From assembly GCA_946481605.1 (NCBI GenBank), contig CAMLPA010000127.1, positions 1-8,318 on the forward strand: a stretch of DNA of 8,318 bases, given 5' to 3'. Below are positions 1 through 6,460 of this stretch, in pieces. A model generated the notes under the pieces. The model was not told the DNA's origin. It did not search any database and was given only the letters and a program-made list of their open reading frames with translations. This stretch comes from an uncultured Flavihumibacter sp. GTDB taxonomy: Bacteria > Bacteroidota > Bacteroidia > Chitinophagales > Chitinophagaceae. Numbering within the stretch: the stretch's first letter is position 1; each line of letters starts with the position of its first letter. A program made the position numbers and the translations under genes.

Positions 1-228
1 TATCGGCAAAAGAACGAAGCAGCCGCGTTTCTTTTCAAAAACTCTTCTCTATTGAAATCGCTTAAAAGGCTTGAACGGCTGGGGCTTACGGGCTTCTTCT
101 CGTTTTTACACAACAAAATCGGTAAAGTGCTACGCGAAAAGCTTACAAGGGGAAACCTTTCATTGTATTGGCTTGATCTGTATAAGCTCGGGTACGCCGC
201 CAGTCTTCTTAAACAGTCGGAACGGTAG
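1..228 (+). CDS. 3' end of an unidentified protein gene (C-terminal 75 residues)
   Basis: Reading from base 1 in frame 1, 75 codons are open and end at a TAG at 226-228; the start lies outside the window. The peptide is rich in Leu, Lys, Phe and Arg, with an amphipathic stretch (FKNSSLLKSLKRLERLGL, about residues 12-29) and an aromatic segment near the end (LYWLDLYKLGYAASLL). I see no signal peptide, obvious membrane span or catalytic motif, and I do not recognise the family. An open frame of this length could occur by chance, but the protein-like composition and the absence of another good frame here favour a real gene. Its end overlaps the end of the minus-strand glycosyltransferase gene by 20 bp in a convergent arrangement. 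The location beside sugar-transfer genes makes a polysaccharide role possible, but this is only context. Confidence 0.5.
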   Translation, partial: YRQKNEAAAFLFKNSSLLKSLKRLERLGLTGFFSFLHNKIGKVLREKLTRGNLSLYWLDLYKLGYAASLLKQSER

Positions 229-1342
229 AAAGTTGTTCTACAAACGCCTTCGCTCTTTCGCCGGAATCGTTAAGTGTAAGGAAGTATTTGTTCCGAAGCG
301 CAATCGCTTCCTCATGAAACGGCACATCAAAAAGACTTTGCATCAAAACCCTGGCATCAGCGGCGTTTTCGATGTGGTGACAACTTTCTTTTACCAGCGG
401 ACAGGCATAACCATCTCCATAATAAAGGCAATGCCGGCCATACATTAACGCATTGTAGATTTCAGATTTTAACCCTGTTTCAGAAAGAAAGGGCAGGAGC
501 TGGATATGTGATTTACGGATAAGGTCGATCACTTCTTCTTCAGAAGGAGATTCCACCAGACAAGCCAGTTCATTACGCTCCACCAGTTTTTTCAGCGAAG
601 AGGAAGGCGCCTTTCCCGCCAATACAAAAGGCAGGGCGCTGTTTTCAAACACTTCCTGCAACAACCAGATGGCGGAACGTTCATGTTCAGGTAGCGAAAA
701 ATCGCCAAAGTAGAAACAGTAATTTCCTGTTCCCGTTTGGCTTTTACTTTCCTGTGGATGCAATAGCATTGGAAATAAAGTTGCTTCAGTTCCCAGTTCA
801 TTCCTGAAATAATCTTGATCCTTTCGGTGTAAGGCCAGGAAAGAGGATGCCGCCGCAAGTTGTTTTTCGTATTGTGTTATCCTGCGTGATTCGTTGAGTT
901 GAAAAAGTTTTTTACCCAGTCCGTTACTGAACGCGCCGGATTCCTTCGCCTGGATTTTAGGAATGCCCAACAACCTGAGATAGGTATGCGGCCTGGGTTG
1001 CCATCCGGGCTGAAGCAGCACACCGGTGCTTTCCCAATTGTAAAATAATATGGGGGCTGTATCAGCACGGAGCCTTTCTTCCAGTAATGGGTGCGTTCTC
1101 GCCGCAACTTCATAAGGGATACCAAAAGCAACAGCTTTATGCCCTGAGCAAATAGGATAATGATACACTTCGGCGCAGCAACTACTGATCCGCTCACTCA
1201 CCGGCTCCTCTCCAAAAACATGCAACACAATGTCCAACGGCTCCGTGGCCAGTGTTTCCAGTTCAAAATACAACAAACTGCCCAGCCCGTAGAAAGTATG
1301 CGTAACCGGACAGGGGGAAACAATATGTATTCTCTTCTTCAC
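209..1342 (-). CDS. glycosyltransferase-like protein (GT-B fold, Bacteroidota type)
   Basis: This 377-residue protein probably transfers a sugar from an activated donor in the cytoplasm during surface glycan assembly. The C-terminal half looks like a GT-B donor-binding domain. It has YFGDFSLPEHERSA at about 211-224, which matches my memory of a 'YHGxLSVxENExA' pattern in Bacteroidota glycosyltransferases. It also has LAGKAPSSSLKKL at 241-253, a SPSEEEVIDLIRKSHI helix-turn region at 265-280, and LPFLSETGLKSEIYNAL at 283-299, where GT4-like enzymes carry the donor-site segment. The N-terminal half (KKRIHIVSPCPVTHTFYG) starts with a Rossmann-like strand and is less conserved. There is no signal peptide. 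The start is GTG: no in-frame ATG lies between it and an upstream in-frame TAA, and no convincing Shine-Dalgarno sequence is visible. The gene is divergent from the deacetylase gene and appears monocistronic within the window. Sugar specificity cannot be read from the sequence. Confidence 0.75.
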   Translation of the reverse strand: MKKRIHIVSPCPVTHTFYGLGSLLYFELETLATEPLDIVLHVFGEEPVSERISSCCAEVYHYPICSGHKAVAFGIPYEVAARTHPLLEERLRADTAPILFYNWESTGVLLQPGWQPRPHTYLRLLGIPKIQAKESGAFSNGLGKKLFQLNESRRITQYEKQLAAASSFLALHRKDQDYFRNELGTEATLFPMLLHPQESKSQTGTGNYCFYFGDFSLPEHERSAIWLLQEVFENSALPFVLAGKAPSSSLKKLVERNELACLVESPSEEEVIDLIRKSHIQLLPFLSETGLKSEIYNALMYGRHCLYYGDGYACPLVKESCHHIENAADARVLMQSLFDVPFHEEAIALRNKYFLTLNDSGERAKAFVEQLSTVPTV

Positions 1343-1392
1343 TGATCTATAACACCCGGAAGGTGATTTCGTTTAAAGTGTTTAAAAGAACG

Positions 1393-1400
1393 CAAGTATA
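1393..1400 (-). promoter_or_regulatory. possible -7 element of the minus-strand glycosyltransferase gene
   Basis: On the minus strand this reads TATACTTG, one mismatch from the Bacteroidota -7 consensus TANNTTTG. It would give a leader of about 45 nt before the GTG start. No TTTG-like -33 element is present at the expected 19-20 nt spacing, so this is a weak call. Confidence 0.22.
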
Positions 1401-1430
1401 ACAACATATTACAGCTAATTGCGATAATTT

Positions 1431-1461
1431 TTTAATTTACAAGCCTTTCGGATTATTATTG
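1431..1461 (+). promoter_or_regulatory. possible promoter of the deacetylase-glycosyltransferase pair
   Basis: TTTA at 1431-1434 and TATTATTG at 1454-1461 are each one mismatch from the Bacteroidota TTTG / TANNTTTG elements and are separated by exactly 19 nt. Transcription would begin near 1468, leaving a short leader of about 11 nt before the ATG at 1479. The spacing is right but both boxes are imperfect. Confidence 0.35.
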
Positions 1462-1478
1462 CCTATTGAATCGTCTCA

Positions 1479-2822
1479 ATGAATCCTGGTAAACCAAGTG
1501 ATTATAAGTATGAAGTGCTGGTGCTGGTTCCCGCGGTAACACCACGGATAAGCTATGTGTTCGAGTTCCTATCCGGTAACAATGGGCTGCTCCTGTTTTC
1601 CCCTACAGCCGACGCTGCTGTTTACAGTGACTTCAATGGTTTAAAGCTTAATTATACCGGTGTTGAGGAAGATGGCGTGTGCTGTATAGCTCCTCATGCC
1701 GTTATGTTGAATGAAGGAATAGTTCCTGTAGCATTTGATCTTGATTTTTTCCGGGAAAGATTGCATGCAGATCGAAGCCTATCGCCTATTTTGAATCCTG
1801 ACCGAGATGTGGTCGCTTTCATATTTTACCTGGTGAGCCGTTACGAAGAATACCTGCCGCACACAAAGGATAACCATGGAAGGTTTCACCATAAGGCAAG
1901 TGTGTTGTGGCAGTTGAATGCCCTTCATTTTCCTTTTGCAGATGAGTTGGCCGTTCAACTATATGCTACATTACTTCCTGAAGAAATGGTGTTGGAACAC
2001 ATCAAACAAGGGTATCGTTTCGAACATACCCTGGATATAGACCAGGCCTACCAGTCGAGGGGGAAAGGATTTTTCAGGAATGCAGGTGGCTTTCTTAAGA
2101 ATGTCGTGAAAGGTGATTGGCCTGCGGCATCCGGAAGAATACAGGCGATTTTCAGAAAAGACTTTTTTGATACCCACGCATTCATTCGTTCCATACATGA
2201 TAAATACAAGTTCAGGCAGATGGTTTTTTTTCTGATGGGGCGCCATTCCGGCTTCGATCCCGGACTCCCCGCAGGTTCCGCTCACCTTAAAAAACTGATC
2301 CAGCAGTATATGGCCCGTTGTGAGGTGGGGCTGCATCCTTCTTATCTATCTTCAAAACAGGAAGAATTGATCGCGCAGGAAAAAAATGTATTGGAGTCCA
2401 TTACAGGAAAAAAGATTACTGCTTCCCGGCAGCATTTTCTGCGCTTTGCACTACCGGACACTTATCGGGCGCTGGAGGCCGCTGGCATACAAGAGGAATA
2501 TGCTATGGGATACGCGGGCATCAACGGATTCCGGGCAGGTACCTGCAAGCCGTTCACCTGGTTCAATCCGGCTACCAATCAAAAAGGAAAACTAAGGGTG
2601 TTCCCACTTTCCTGTATGGATGGTACTTTGCTGGAAAGTTGCGGCGATAATATGGATCAAATGCTGGAAGAAGCACAACAACGGGTAGATGCCTGTGCCC
2701 GATATGGCGGTATCTTCATTTCTCTGTTCCACAACCATCTGCTGACAGATGATGCAGTTGGTAAGAGATGGAGAATGTTGTATGAAACGCTGATCCGGTA
2801 TGCGATTGAAAAGGAAAACTGA
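1479..2822 (+). CDS. polysaccharide deacetylase family protein
   Basis: This 447-residue protein has a C-terminal NodB-like (CE4-type) deacetylase domain and probably removes acetyl groups from a polysaccharide or its precursor. The N-terminal 170 residues match, from memory, the DUF7033-type region that precedes this domain in Bacteroidota. Catalytic-domain signatures in order are: TLDIDQAYQ at 184-192 (metal-site Asp186/Asp188), DFFDTHAFI at 228-236, VFFLMG at 249-254, GLHPSY at 284-289 (His286), SRQHFLRF at 316-323 (His319), EEYAMGYAGINGFRAGT at 339-355, and LFHNH at 416-420 (His418). Compared with classical NodB proteins, the first motif is TLDID rather than TFDD, and the second is GLHPSY rather than H(S/T)xxH. 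Both are normal for this Bacteroidota subfamily as I know it. I see no signal peptide, so a cytoplasmic substrate is possible. The next gene starts 1 nt after its stop, indicating co-transcription. Confidence 0.85.
   Translation: MNPGKPSDYKYEVLVLVPAVTPRISYVFEFLSGNNGLLLFSPTADAAVYSDFNGLKLNYTGVEEDGVCCIAPHAVMLNEGIVPVAFDLDFFRERLHADRSLSPILNPDRDVVAFIFYLVSRYEEYLPHTKDNHGRFHHKASVLWQLNALHFPFADELAVQLYATLLPEEMVLEHIKQGYRFEHTLDIDQAYQSRGKGFFRNAGGFLKNVVKGDWPAASGRIQAIFRKDFFDTHAFIRSIHDKYKFRQMVFFLMGRHSGFDPGLPAGSAHLKKLIQQYMARCEVGLHPSYLSSKQEELIAQEKNVLESITGKKITASRQHFLRFALPDTYRALEAAGIQEEYAMGYAGINGFRAGTCKPFTWFNPATNQKGKLRVFPLSCMDGTLLESCGDNMDQMLEEAQQRVDACARYGGIFISLFHNHLLTDDAVGKRWRMLYETLIRYAIEKEN
2811..2815 (+). promoter_or_regulatory. 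ribosome binding site that selects the 2824 start
   Basis: AAGGA lies 8 nt before the ATG at 2824, inside the last codons of the upstream gene. An alternative in-frame ATG at 2800 would add eight residues (MRLKRKTD) that precede the usual N-terminal strand and overlap the upstream gene. The 2824 start is therefore preferred. Shine-Dalgarno sequences are uncommon in this phylum, so this one is a useful cue. Confidence 0.5.
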
Positions 2823-2823
2823 T

Positions 2824-3939
2824 ATGGGGAAAAAAGCTGTCGTTTGCGTAATGTCTGATTTTGTTACCGATCAACGGGTGATAAAAACAACTTCGTTTTT
2901 GCTGGAGAAAGGGTATGAGGTGACGGTCTATTGCCTGAAAGGCAAAGGAATTCCCACTGAGATACCTGTAACATTAAAACACGTGAGGGTATGGCGCAAC
3001 AAGGGTGCATTGTTTTTCCTTTCTTTCAATTTGAATGTATTGCTGAAAATGCTGTTCAGGAAAGCTGACCTGTATTGGGCCAACGATCTGGATACGTTAT
3101 TCCCCGTGTATCTCATGGCGAAACTGCGGCGTAAAAAGATAGTGTACGACAGTCATGAATTGTACACGGAGCAACCATCGCTGCATGGGAAGAAGACGAA
3201 GAAGAGGATATGGGAAACAGTGGAGCGCTGGTGCATACCGGGCGTTGATCGTTTTATAACCGTGAATGGAAGTATTGCGGATTGGTACAAGGAGAAGTAC
3301 GGGAAGGAAGTGGGCGTGGTCATGAATATGCCCTTGCTTTCTGTTACAAAAAATATTGTTCCTGTTGCGGATTTTTATCCGGGCCGGAAAATCCTTATCC
3401 TGCAAGGATCTGGCATACACAAGGGCAGGGGTGGCCCTGAAATTGTAGCGGCGATGGCACACCTCGATGCAACGTGCCTGCTGGTGGTAATTGGTACAGG
3501 CGATGCCCTCCCATTGATGCAGTCAATGGTGAAAGAAAAAGCTTTGGAGGAGAAGGTGGTCTTTCTTCCGCGTATGCCTTACCGTGAGATGATGGCCTAT
3601 ACCAAAGCGTCGGCGCTGGGACTTCACCTCGATGCGCCGGATGGGAGCCTGAATAGTTTGTATTCCTCGCCCAATAAGCTTTTCGATTATATACATGCAG
3701 GAATCCCTGTGCTGGCGGCTCCTGGCGCGGAGATCAGGAAGGTAGTGGACAAATGGAAGATTGGGTTTTACCTGGAGCAGGTGGAGCCGGTTTCCCTTGC
3801 CCGTAGCATAATGGAAGTGTTTTCAAACAGTGGCCTGGTGGAAGAACGAAAGGCGAATACACAAAAAGCTGCGCCGGAGCTTTGTTGGGAACACCAGTTG
3901 GTGGAACTGGAACGTATTTTAGCGGGTGTTTTAAGGTAG
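2824..3939 (+). CDS. glycosyltransferase family 4-like protein
   Basis: This 371-residue GT-B enzyme is predicted to transfer a sugar from a nucleotide-sugar donor to a growing glycan at the cytoplasmic face of the inner membrane. The N-terminal acceptor domain has the first strand KKAVVCVMSDFVTDQRV (about residues 3-19), then DLYWANDLDTL at 82-92 and IVYDSHELYTEQP at 106-118, a pattern common in GT4 enzymes of this phylum. The donor domain begins at about 188, with ILQGSGIHKGRG at 192-203, a PYREMMAYTKAS segment at 252-263, and SPNKLFDYIHAGIPVLA at 282-298. The last of these is the region equivalent to the GT4 EX7E / donor-binding motif, with NKLFDY in place of a classical first Glu. There is no signal peptide. 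The gene follows the deacetylase gene by 1 nt, so the two are likely translated from one mRNA and act in the same pathway. Its stop overlaps the convergent epimerase gene by 9 bp. Donor and acceptor are unknown. Confidence 0.85.
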   Translation: MGKKAVVCVMSDFVTDQRVIKTTSFLLEKGYEVTVYCLKGKGIPTEIPVTLKHVRVWRNKGALFFLSFNLNVLLKMLFRKADLYWANDLDTLFPVYLMAKLRRKKIVYDSHELYTEQPSLHGKKTKKRIWETVERWCIPGVDRFITVNGSIADWYKEKYGKEVGVVMNMPLLSVTKNIVPVADFYPGRKILILQGSGIHKGRGGPEIVAAMAHLDATCLLVVIGTGDALPLMQSMVKEKALEEKVVFLPRMPYREMMAYTKASALGLHLDAPDGSLNSLYSSPNKLFDYIHAGIPVLAAPGAEIRKVVDKWKIGFYLEQVEPVSLARSIMEVFSNSGLVEERKANTQKAAPELCWEHQLVELERILAGVLR

Positions 3940-4977
3940 AAAGGTATCTAACGCGCTGAATATTTTCTTTCCTGCAGAACCGTCTCCGTAAAGCGCCTTA
4001 TTGTAGGCGTGTTCGTCCGGTATTATATGTATGGGGGGAGCGGTGTTGAAGTCGTACCAAAGCATGTTCCAGTTGCCTTCAAGTGTTTCTTTCCATTCCG
4101 TTTCTTTCCTGATGGTGATGCATTTTTTCTTCATCCAGTATGCCTCTTTCTGGAGCCCGCCGGAATCGGTCAGTATGGTGTTGGCAAACCTGGCATATTG
4201 AATGCAGGCCGAATAGGAAAGGGGTGATATGAATTGAATATTCGGATAGGCTGAAGTGTGAATATGGTGTAATTGCAGGTGTTTTTCCGTAGAAGGATGC
4301 AGGGGAAATACAACCGGCATATCCAGGTTGTTGAGTGATTGAAAAAGCCTGAGCAGGGAATCTTTATTTTGTTGTGTATAATTTCTGTGCAGGGTAAGCA
4401 GGTGGTAGGGGTGAGCTACAAGTGGTTGTGTGGCCAGCGCATATTGGTGCTGGAGCAGGTCCTTCATCAGGTCGCCGGTATAAACAACTTGCCGGGTGAT
4501 CCCTTCTTTTTCAAGGTGTGAGCGTGCGTCTTCCGAGGCGCAGCATAAAATATCCGAAAGTTGGTCGGTGATGCACCTGTTCCATTCTTCCGGCATTTCA
4601 AAATTACCGCTGCGTTCACCTGCTTCTATGTGAATCAGCGGGAGGTGCTTCCGGTTCGCGGCGATAGCGCCTGCCAGGGTGGAATCCGTATCGCCGAATA
4701 CCACAATGGCCGAAGGTTGGTGTGCTTTAATCTCCCGCAATATGGCCGAGATCATGTACGCGAGCCTGTCATCACCTTGCTGGCCAACGGTATTGAAGGA
4801 GTGGTCGTGGAGGAGTGTAAGATCCCTGGCGATCTGGTCGTAGAGCGAGGCGTCGTAGTGCTGGCCGGTATACACCATTACCAACTCATAATGTGCGGGA
4901 ACGGCCCGCATTAATGCGGCCTGTTTTATAAGCTGGGGACGGGTCCCGGTTATAGAAAGGATTTTTTTACGCATCAT
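3931..4977 (-). CDS. non-hydrolysing UDP-N-acetylglucosamine 2-epimerase family protein (WecB/WbpI type)
   Basis: This 348-residue enzyme is predicted to invert C2 of a UDP-N-acetyl sugar, as in UDP-GlcNAc to UDP-ManNAc, in the cytoplasm. Family motifs are: TGTRPQLIK at 10-18 (GTRPExIK, Lys18), VYTGQHYD at 35-42, VFGDTDST at 93-100 (Asp96), HIEAGERS at 116-123 (Glu118), MPEEWNR at 128-134 (Glu131), LTLHRNYT at 194-201 (His197), FPLHPST at 224-230, and TDSGGLQKEAY at 270-280. After TDSGG it reads RKETEWKETLEGNWN (290-304). This resembles the 'RDETEWVE' signature I associate with WbpI/WlbD epimerases of di-N-acetylated uronic acids, rather than the RxxTERPE of WecB/MnaA. In HRxEN the Glu-Asn pair is replaced by Tyr-Thr. 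The start ATG overlaps the dehydrogenase stop (ATGA), so the two are translationally coupled. A second ATG follows one codon later. Family assignment is firm; substrate is inference. Confidence 0.88.
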   Translation of the reverse strand: MMRKKILSITGTRPQLIKQAALMRAVPAHYELVMVYTGQHYDASLYDQIARDLTLLHDHSFNTVGQQGDDRLAYMISAILREIKAHQPSAIVVFGDTDSTLAGAIAANRKHLPLIHIEAGERSGNFEMPEEWNRCITDQLSDILCCASEDARSHLEKEGITRQVVYTGDLMKDLLQHQYALATQPLVAHPYHLLTLHRNYTQQNKDSLLRLFQSLNNLDMPVVFPLHPSTEKHLQLHHIHTSAYPNIQFISPLSYSACIQYARFANTILTDSGGLQKEAYWMKKKCITIRKETEWKETLEGNWNMLWYDFNTAPPIHIIPDEHAYNKALYGDGSAGKKIFSALDTFLP

Positions 4978-5972
4978 AACGCGCTATGGGTTAGCGGACA
5001 ATTGTTGTAAATGTCCTCAATCATCTCAACACTTGCAAGCGCTTCGTGCCCGTTCGTAAGGGATTTGGTTTTTCCTCCGTTTAATGCGATCTGAATTTCT
5101 TCATACATCATGGTATGTACTGGGGGGAAATCACCTGCTTCAGCGAGTTGAAATCCCGGATCGGCCCATTGTTGAAAAACCAGTTCCTGCATGTTGTTTC
5201 CACCCAGTTTTACGGTAGCTTTTTCACCTACCAGCAACAGGGAGATTTCCATATTTTTATCAGTGGCGTTCACGGTCCAGTGGATGTTGCCTATGGCGCC
5301 ATTTTCCATCTGCAACACTGCCACGCCGGTATCTTCGGTTTCTATAACGTCTTTATGAAGAGTGTTGGTACGATACCCATTCGCTGAAACAGGTTTTCCT
5401 GCCAGCCAATACAGCGCATCTATATAATGACTGAACTGGGTATAAAGAATACCGCCGTCGGGGAATTGTTTGCCGCGCCAGGTGTTTTCAAAATAAGAAA
5501 CGGGCCTGTTCCAGGTGCAGTTCAGTTGGAAACTCAGCAGTTTCCCCATTTTTCCTTCGGAGATGGCTTGTTTCAGTGCAATCACTGCCGGGAAATAGCG
5601 CGCCGCCTTTACCACCCACAAGTGCCGGTTACACAACCTGGCGGTTTCCAGCATCTGCCATCCGGCCCTGGAATCGATACAGAGCGGTTTTTCGCAGAGC
5701 ACATGTTTGCCTGATTGTAAACTTTTGATGGTGTGCTCCGCGTGAAAGCCATTGGGAGAGCAAATGGCCACAAGTTGAACATCGGGGTGGGCCGCCAGCA
5801 TCTCGTCAACAGAAGTATAGGCTTTTGCACCGGTTTCTTCCGCCAGTTTTTCAGCGGCGGTAAAATCGCTGTCGCATACTGCCGAAATAGTGCCGGTGCG
5901 CTTCATGGCAGCGGCGTGCCTGCGGCTGATGCGCCCGCATCCGATGATGGCGAAAAAAAATGGGTCACTCAT
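4974..5972 (-). CDS. Gfo/Idh/MocA family NAD(P)-dependent oxidoreductase, possibly a WlbA/WbpB-like nucleotide-sugar 3-dehydrogenase
   Basis: This 332-residue cytoplasmic dehydrogenase has an N-terminal Rossmann fold with AIIGCGRISRRHAAAM at 8-23, ICSPNGFHAEH at 70-80, and the family-defining CEKPL at 93-97 (Lys95). The C-terminal domain carries TWRGKQFPDGGILYTQFSHYIDAL with its catalytic-type HxxD pair (His182, Asp185), then DTGVAVLQMENGAIGNIHWTV, a typical beta-sheet segment. Lysine in EKP plus the HxxD histidine are the usual catalytic residues of this family. Length matches the family norm. The direct coupling to a WbpI-like epimerase suggests oxidation at C3 of a UDP-N-acetylglucosaminuronate, as in WlbA/WbpB. 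The family acts on many sugars, however, so substrate and name remain inference. It is the first gene of the minus-strand pair and is divergent from rpsO. The ATG has no Shine-Dalgarno sequence and an A-rich leader. Confidence 0.85.
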   Translation of the reverse strand: MSDPFFFAIIGCGRISRRHAAAMKRTGTISAVCDSDFTAAEKLAEETGAKAYTSVDEMLAAHPDVQLVAICSPNGFHAEHTIKSLQSGKHVLCEKPLCIDSRAGWQMLETARLCNRHLWVVKAARYFPAVIALKQAISEGKMGKLLSFQLNCTWNRPVSYFENTWRGKQFPDGGILYTQFSHYIDALYWLAGKPVSANGYRTNTLHKDVIETEDTGVAVLQMENGAIGNIHWTVNATDKNMEISLLLVGEKATVKLGGNNMQELVFQQWADPGFQLAEAGDFPPVHTMMYEEIQIALNGGKTKSLTNGHEALASVEMIEDIYNNCPLTHSAL

Positions 5973-5986
5973 ATTTGTAATGCGTT

Positions 5987-5994
5987 CAAAATTA
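5987..5994 (-). promoter_or_regulatory. possible -7 element for the dehydrogenase-epimerase pair
   Basis: The minus strand reads TAATTTTG, a perfect match to the Bacteroidota -7 element TANNTTTG. There is no TTTG at the -33 spacing. The resulting leader to the ATG at 5972 would be under 10 nt, so this is tentative. Confidence 0.3.
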
Positions 5995-6028
5995 AGGGTA
6001 TTGGAGCAGTTTATGGCATCAGGTGAAA

Positions 6029-6059
6029 TTTGTTGGGAGGTTGGTTTTAAATAATTTTG
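6029..6059 (+). promoter_or_regulatory. Bacteroidota-type promoter P1 upstream of rpsO
   Basis: TTTG at 6029-6032, a 19-nt spacer, then TAATTTTG at 6052-6059. Both boxes match the Bacteroidota consensus TTTG-N19-TANNTTTG perfectly. Predicted transcription start is near 6066. The TTTG of its -7 element also serves as the -33 element of P2. Confidence 0.6.
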
Positions 6060-6086
6060 CCAAACCGAAATCAGGGCTTACCTTTG
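6056..6086 (+). promoter_or_regulatory. Bacteroidota-type promoter P2 upstream of rpsO
   Basis: TTTG at 6056-6059, a 19-nt spacer, then TACCTTTG at 6079-6086, again a perfect consensus match. Predicted transcription start is near 6093, giving an AU-rich leader of about 34 nt. The leader can form a weak 6-bp AAAATA/TATTTT stem (6096-6101 with 6114-6119). This is the promoter closest to rpsO and probably the main one. Confidence 0.7.
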
Positions 6087-6126
6087 CAGACGATTAAAAT
6101 AGAGAGATTAAATTATTTTTGACAAA

Positions 6127-6399
6127 ATGTCTTACTTAACAACTGAAAAAAGAGCGAATATTTTCGCAGAGTTTGGCGGGAAAGCTACCAATACCGGTTC
6201 TATTGAAGGGCAGATTGCTTTGCTCACTGAGCGTATTTCGCACATTTCGAAGCACCTGCAGGCCAACAAAAAAGATTTTTCAACCCACCGTGGTCTGATG
6301 AAAATGGTTGGTCAACGTAAAAGGTTGCTTACCTACCTCAGCAAGCACAACCTCCAGGGGTATCGCGCATTGATTGAAAAGCTGGGTCTCAGAAAATAA
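6127..6399 (+). CDS. rpsO: 30S ribosomal protein S15
   Basis: This 90-residue protein is the size of bacterial S15 (89 residues in E. coli). S15 binds 16S rRNA at the central-domain three-way junction and helps start assembly of the 30S platform. The signature runs from the middle to the end: IEGQIALLTERISHISKHL (23-41), then KKDFSTHRGLMKMVGQRKRL (48-67), then TYLSKHNLQGYRALIEKLGLRK at the C-terminus. These cover the conserved helical core and the HKKD(F/H)xxRRGL-type rRNA-binding loop (here KKDFSTHRGL). The ATG at 6127 follows an A-rich leader (TTTTTGACAAA) with no Shine-Dalgarno sequence, normal for this phylum. Two tandem promoters lie upstream, a terminator follows, and pnp comes next in the same direction. 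Confidence 0.97.
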   Translation: MSYLTTEKRANIFAEFGGKATNTGSIEGQIALLTERISHISKHLQANKKDFSTHRGLMKMVGQRKRLLTYLSKHNLQGYRALIEKLGLRK

Positions 6400-6420
6400 T
6401 TCCCATATATGATACTAACA

Positions 6421-6460
6421 ATTCCCAACTGCGCTATGTCCGGTTGGGAATCGTTTTTTT
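6421..6460 (+). terminator. rho-independent terminator after rpsO
   Basis: A perfect 9-bp stem (ATTCCCAAC at 6421-6429 with GTTGGGAAT at 6443-6451) encloses a 13-nt loop and is followed by CG and seven T residues (6454-6460). It begins 22 nt after the rpsO stop. It should end or attenuate rpsO transcripts before pnp. A second ATTCCCA copy at 6399-6405 could compete for the same 3' arm. Confidence 0.8.

Noticed and set aside
71..448. 125-codon plus-strand open frame
   Set aside because: It overlaps both the 1-228 frame and the C-terminal coding part of the minus-strand glycosyltransferase, and its product resembles no family.
2800..2823. Upstream in-frame ATG for the GT4-like glycosyltransferase
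   Set aside because: It would add MRLKRKTD before the natural first strand and overlap the deacetylase gene by 23 bp. The ATG at 2824 has an AAGGA site at 8-nt spacing.
3936..3982. Possible terminator hairpin between the converging glycosyltransferase and epimerase genes
   Set aside because: Only a short GAAAG/CTTTC pairing can be drawn, with no GC-rich stem and no proper T tract.
6096..6119. AU-only hairpin in the rpsO leader as an S15 autoregulatory site
   Set aside because: The stem is six A-U pairs and would be very weak. It lacks the G-U/G-C features that known S15-binding leaders use. It is mentioned only under the P2 promoter.
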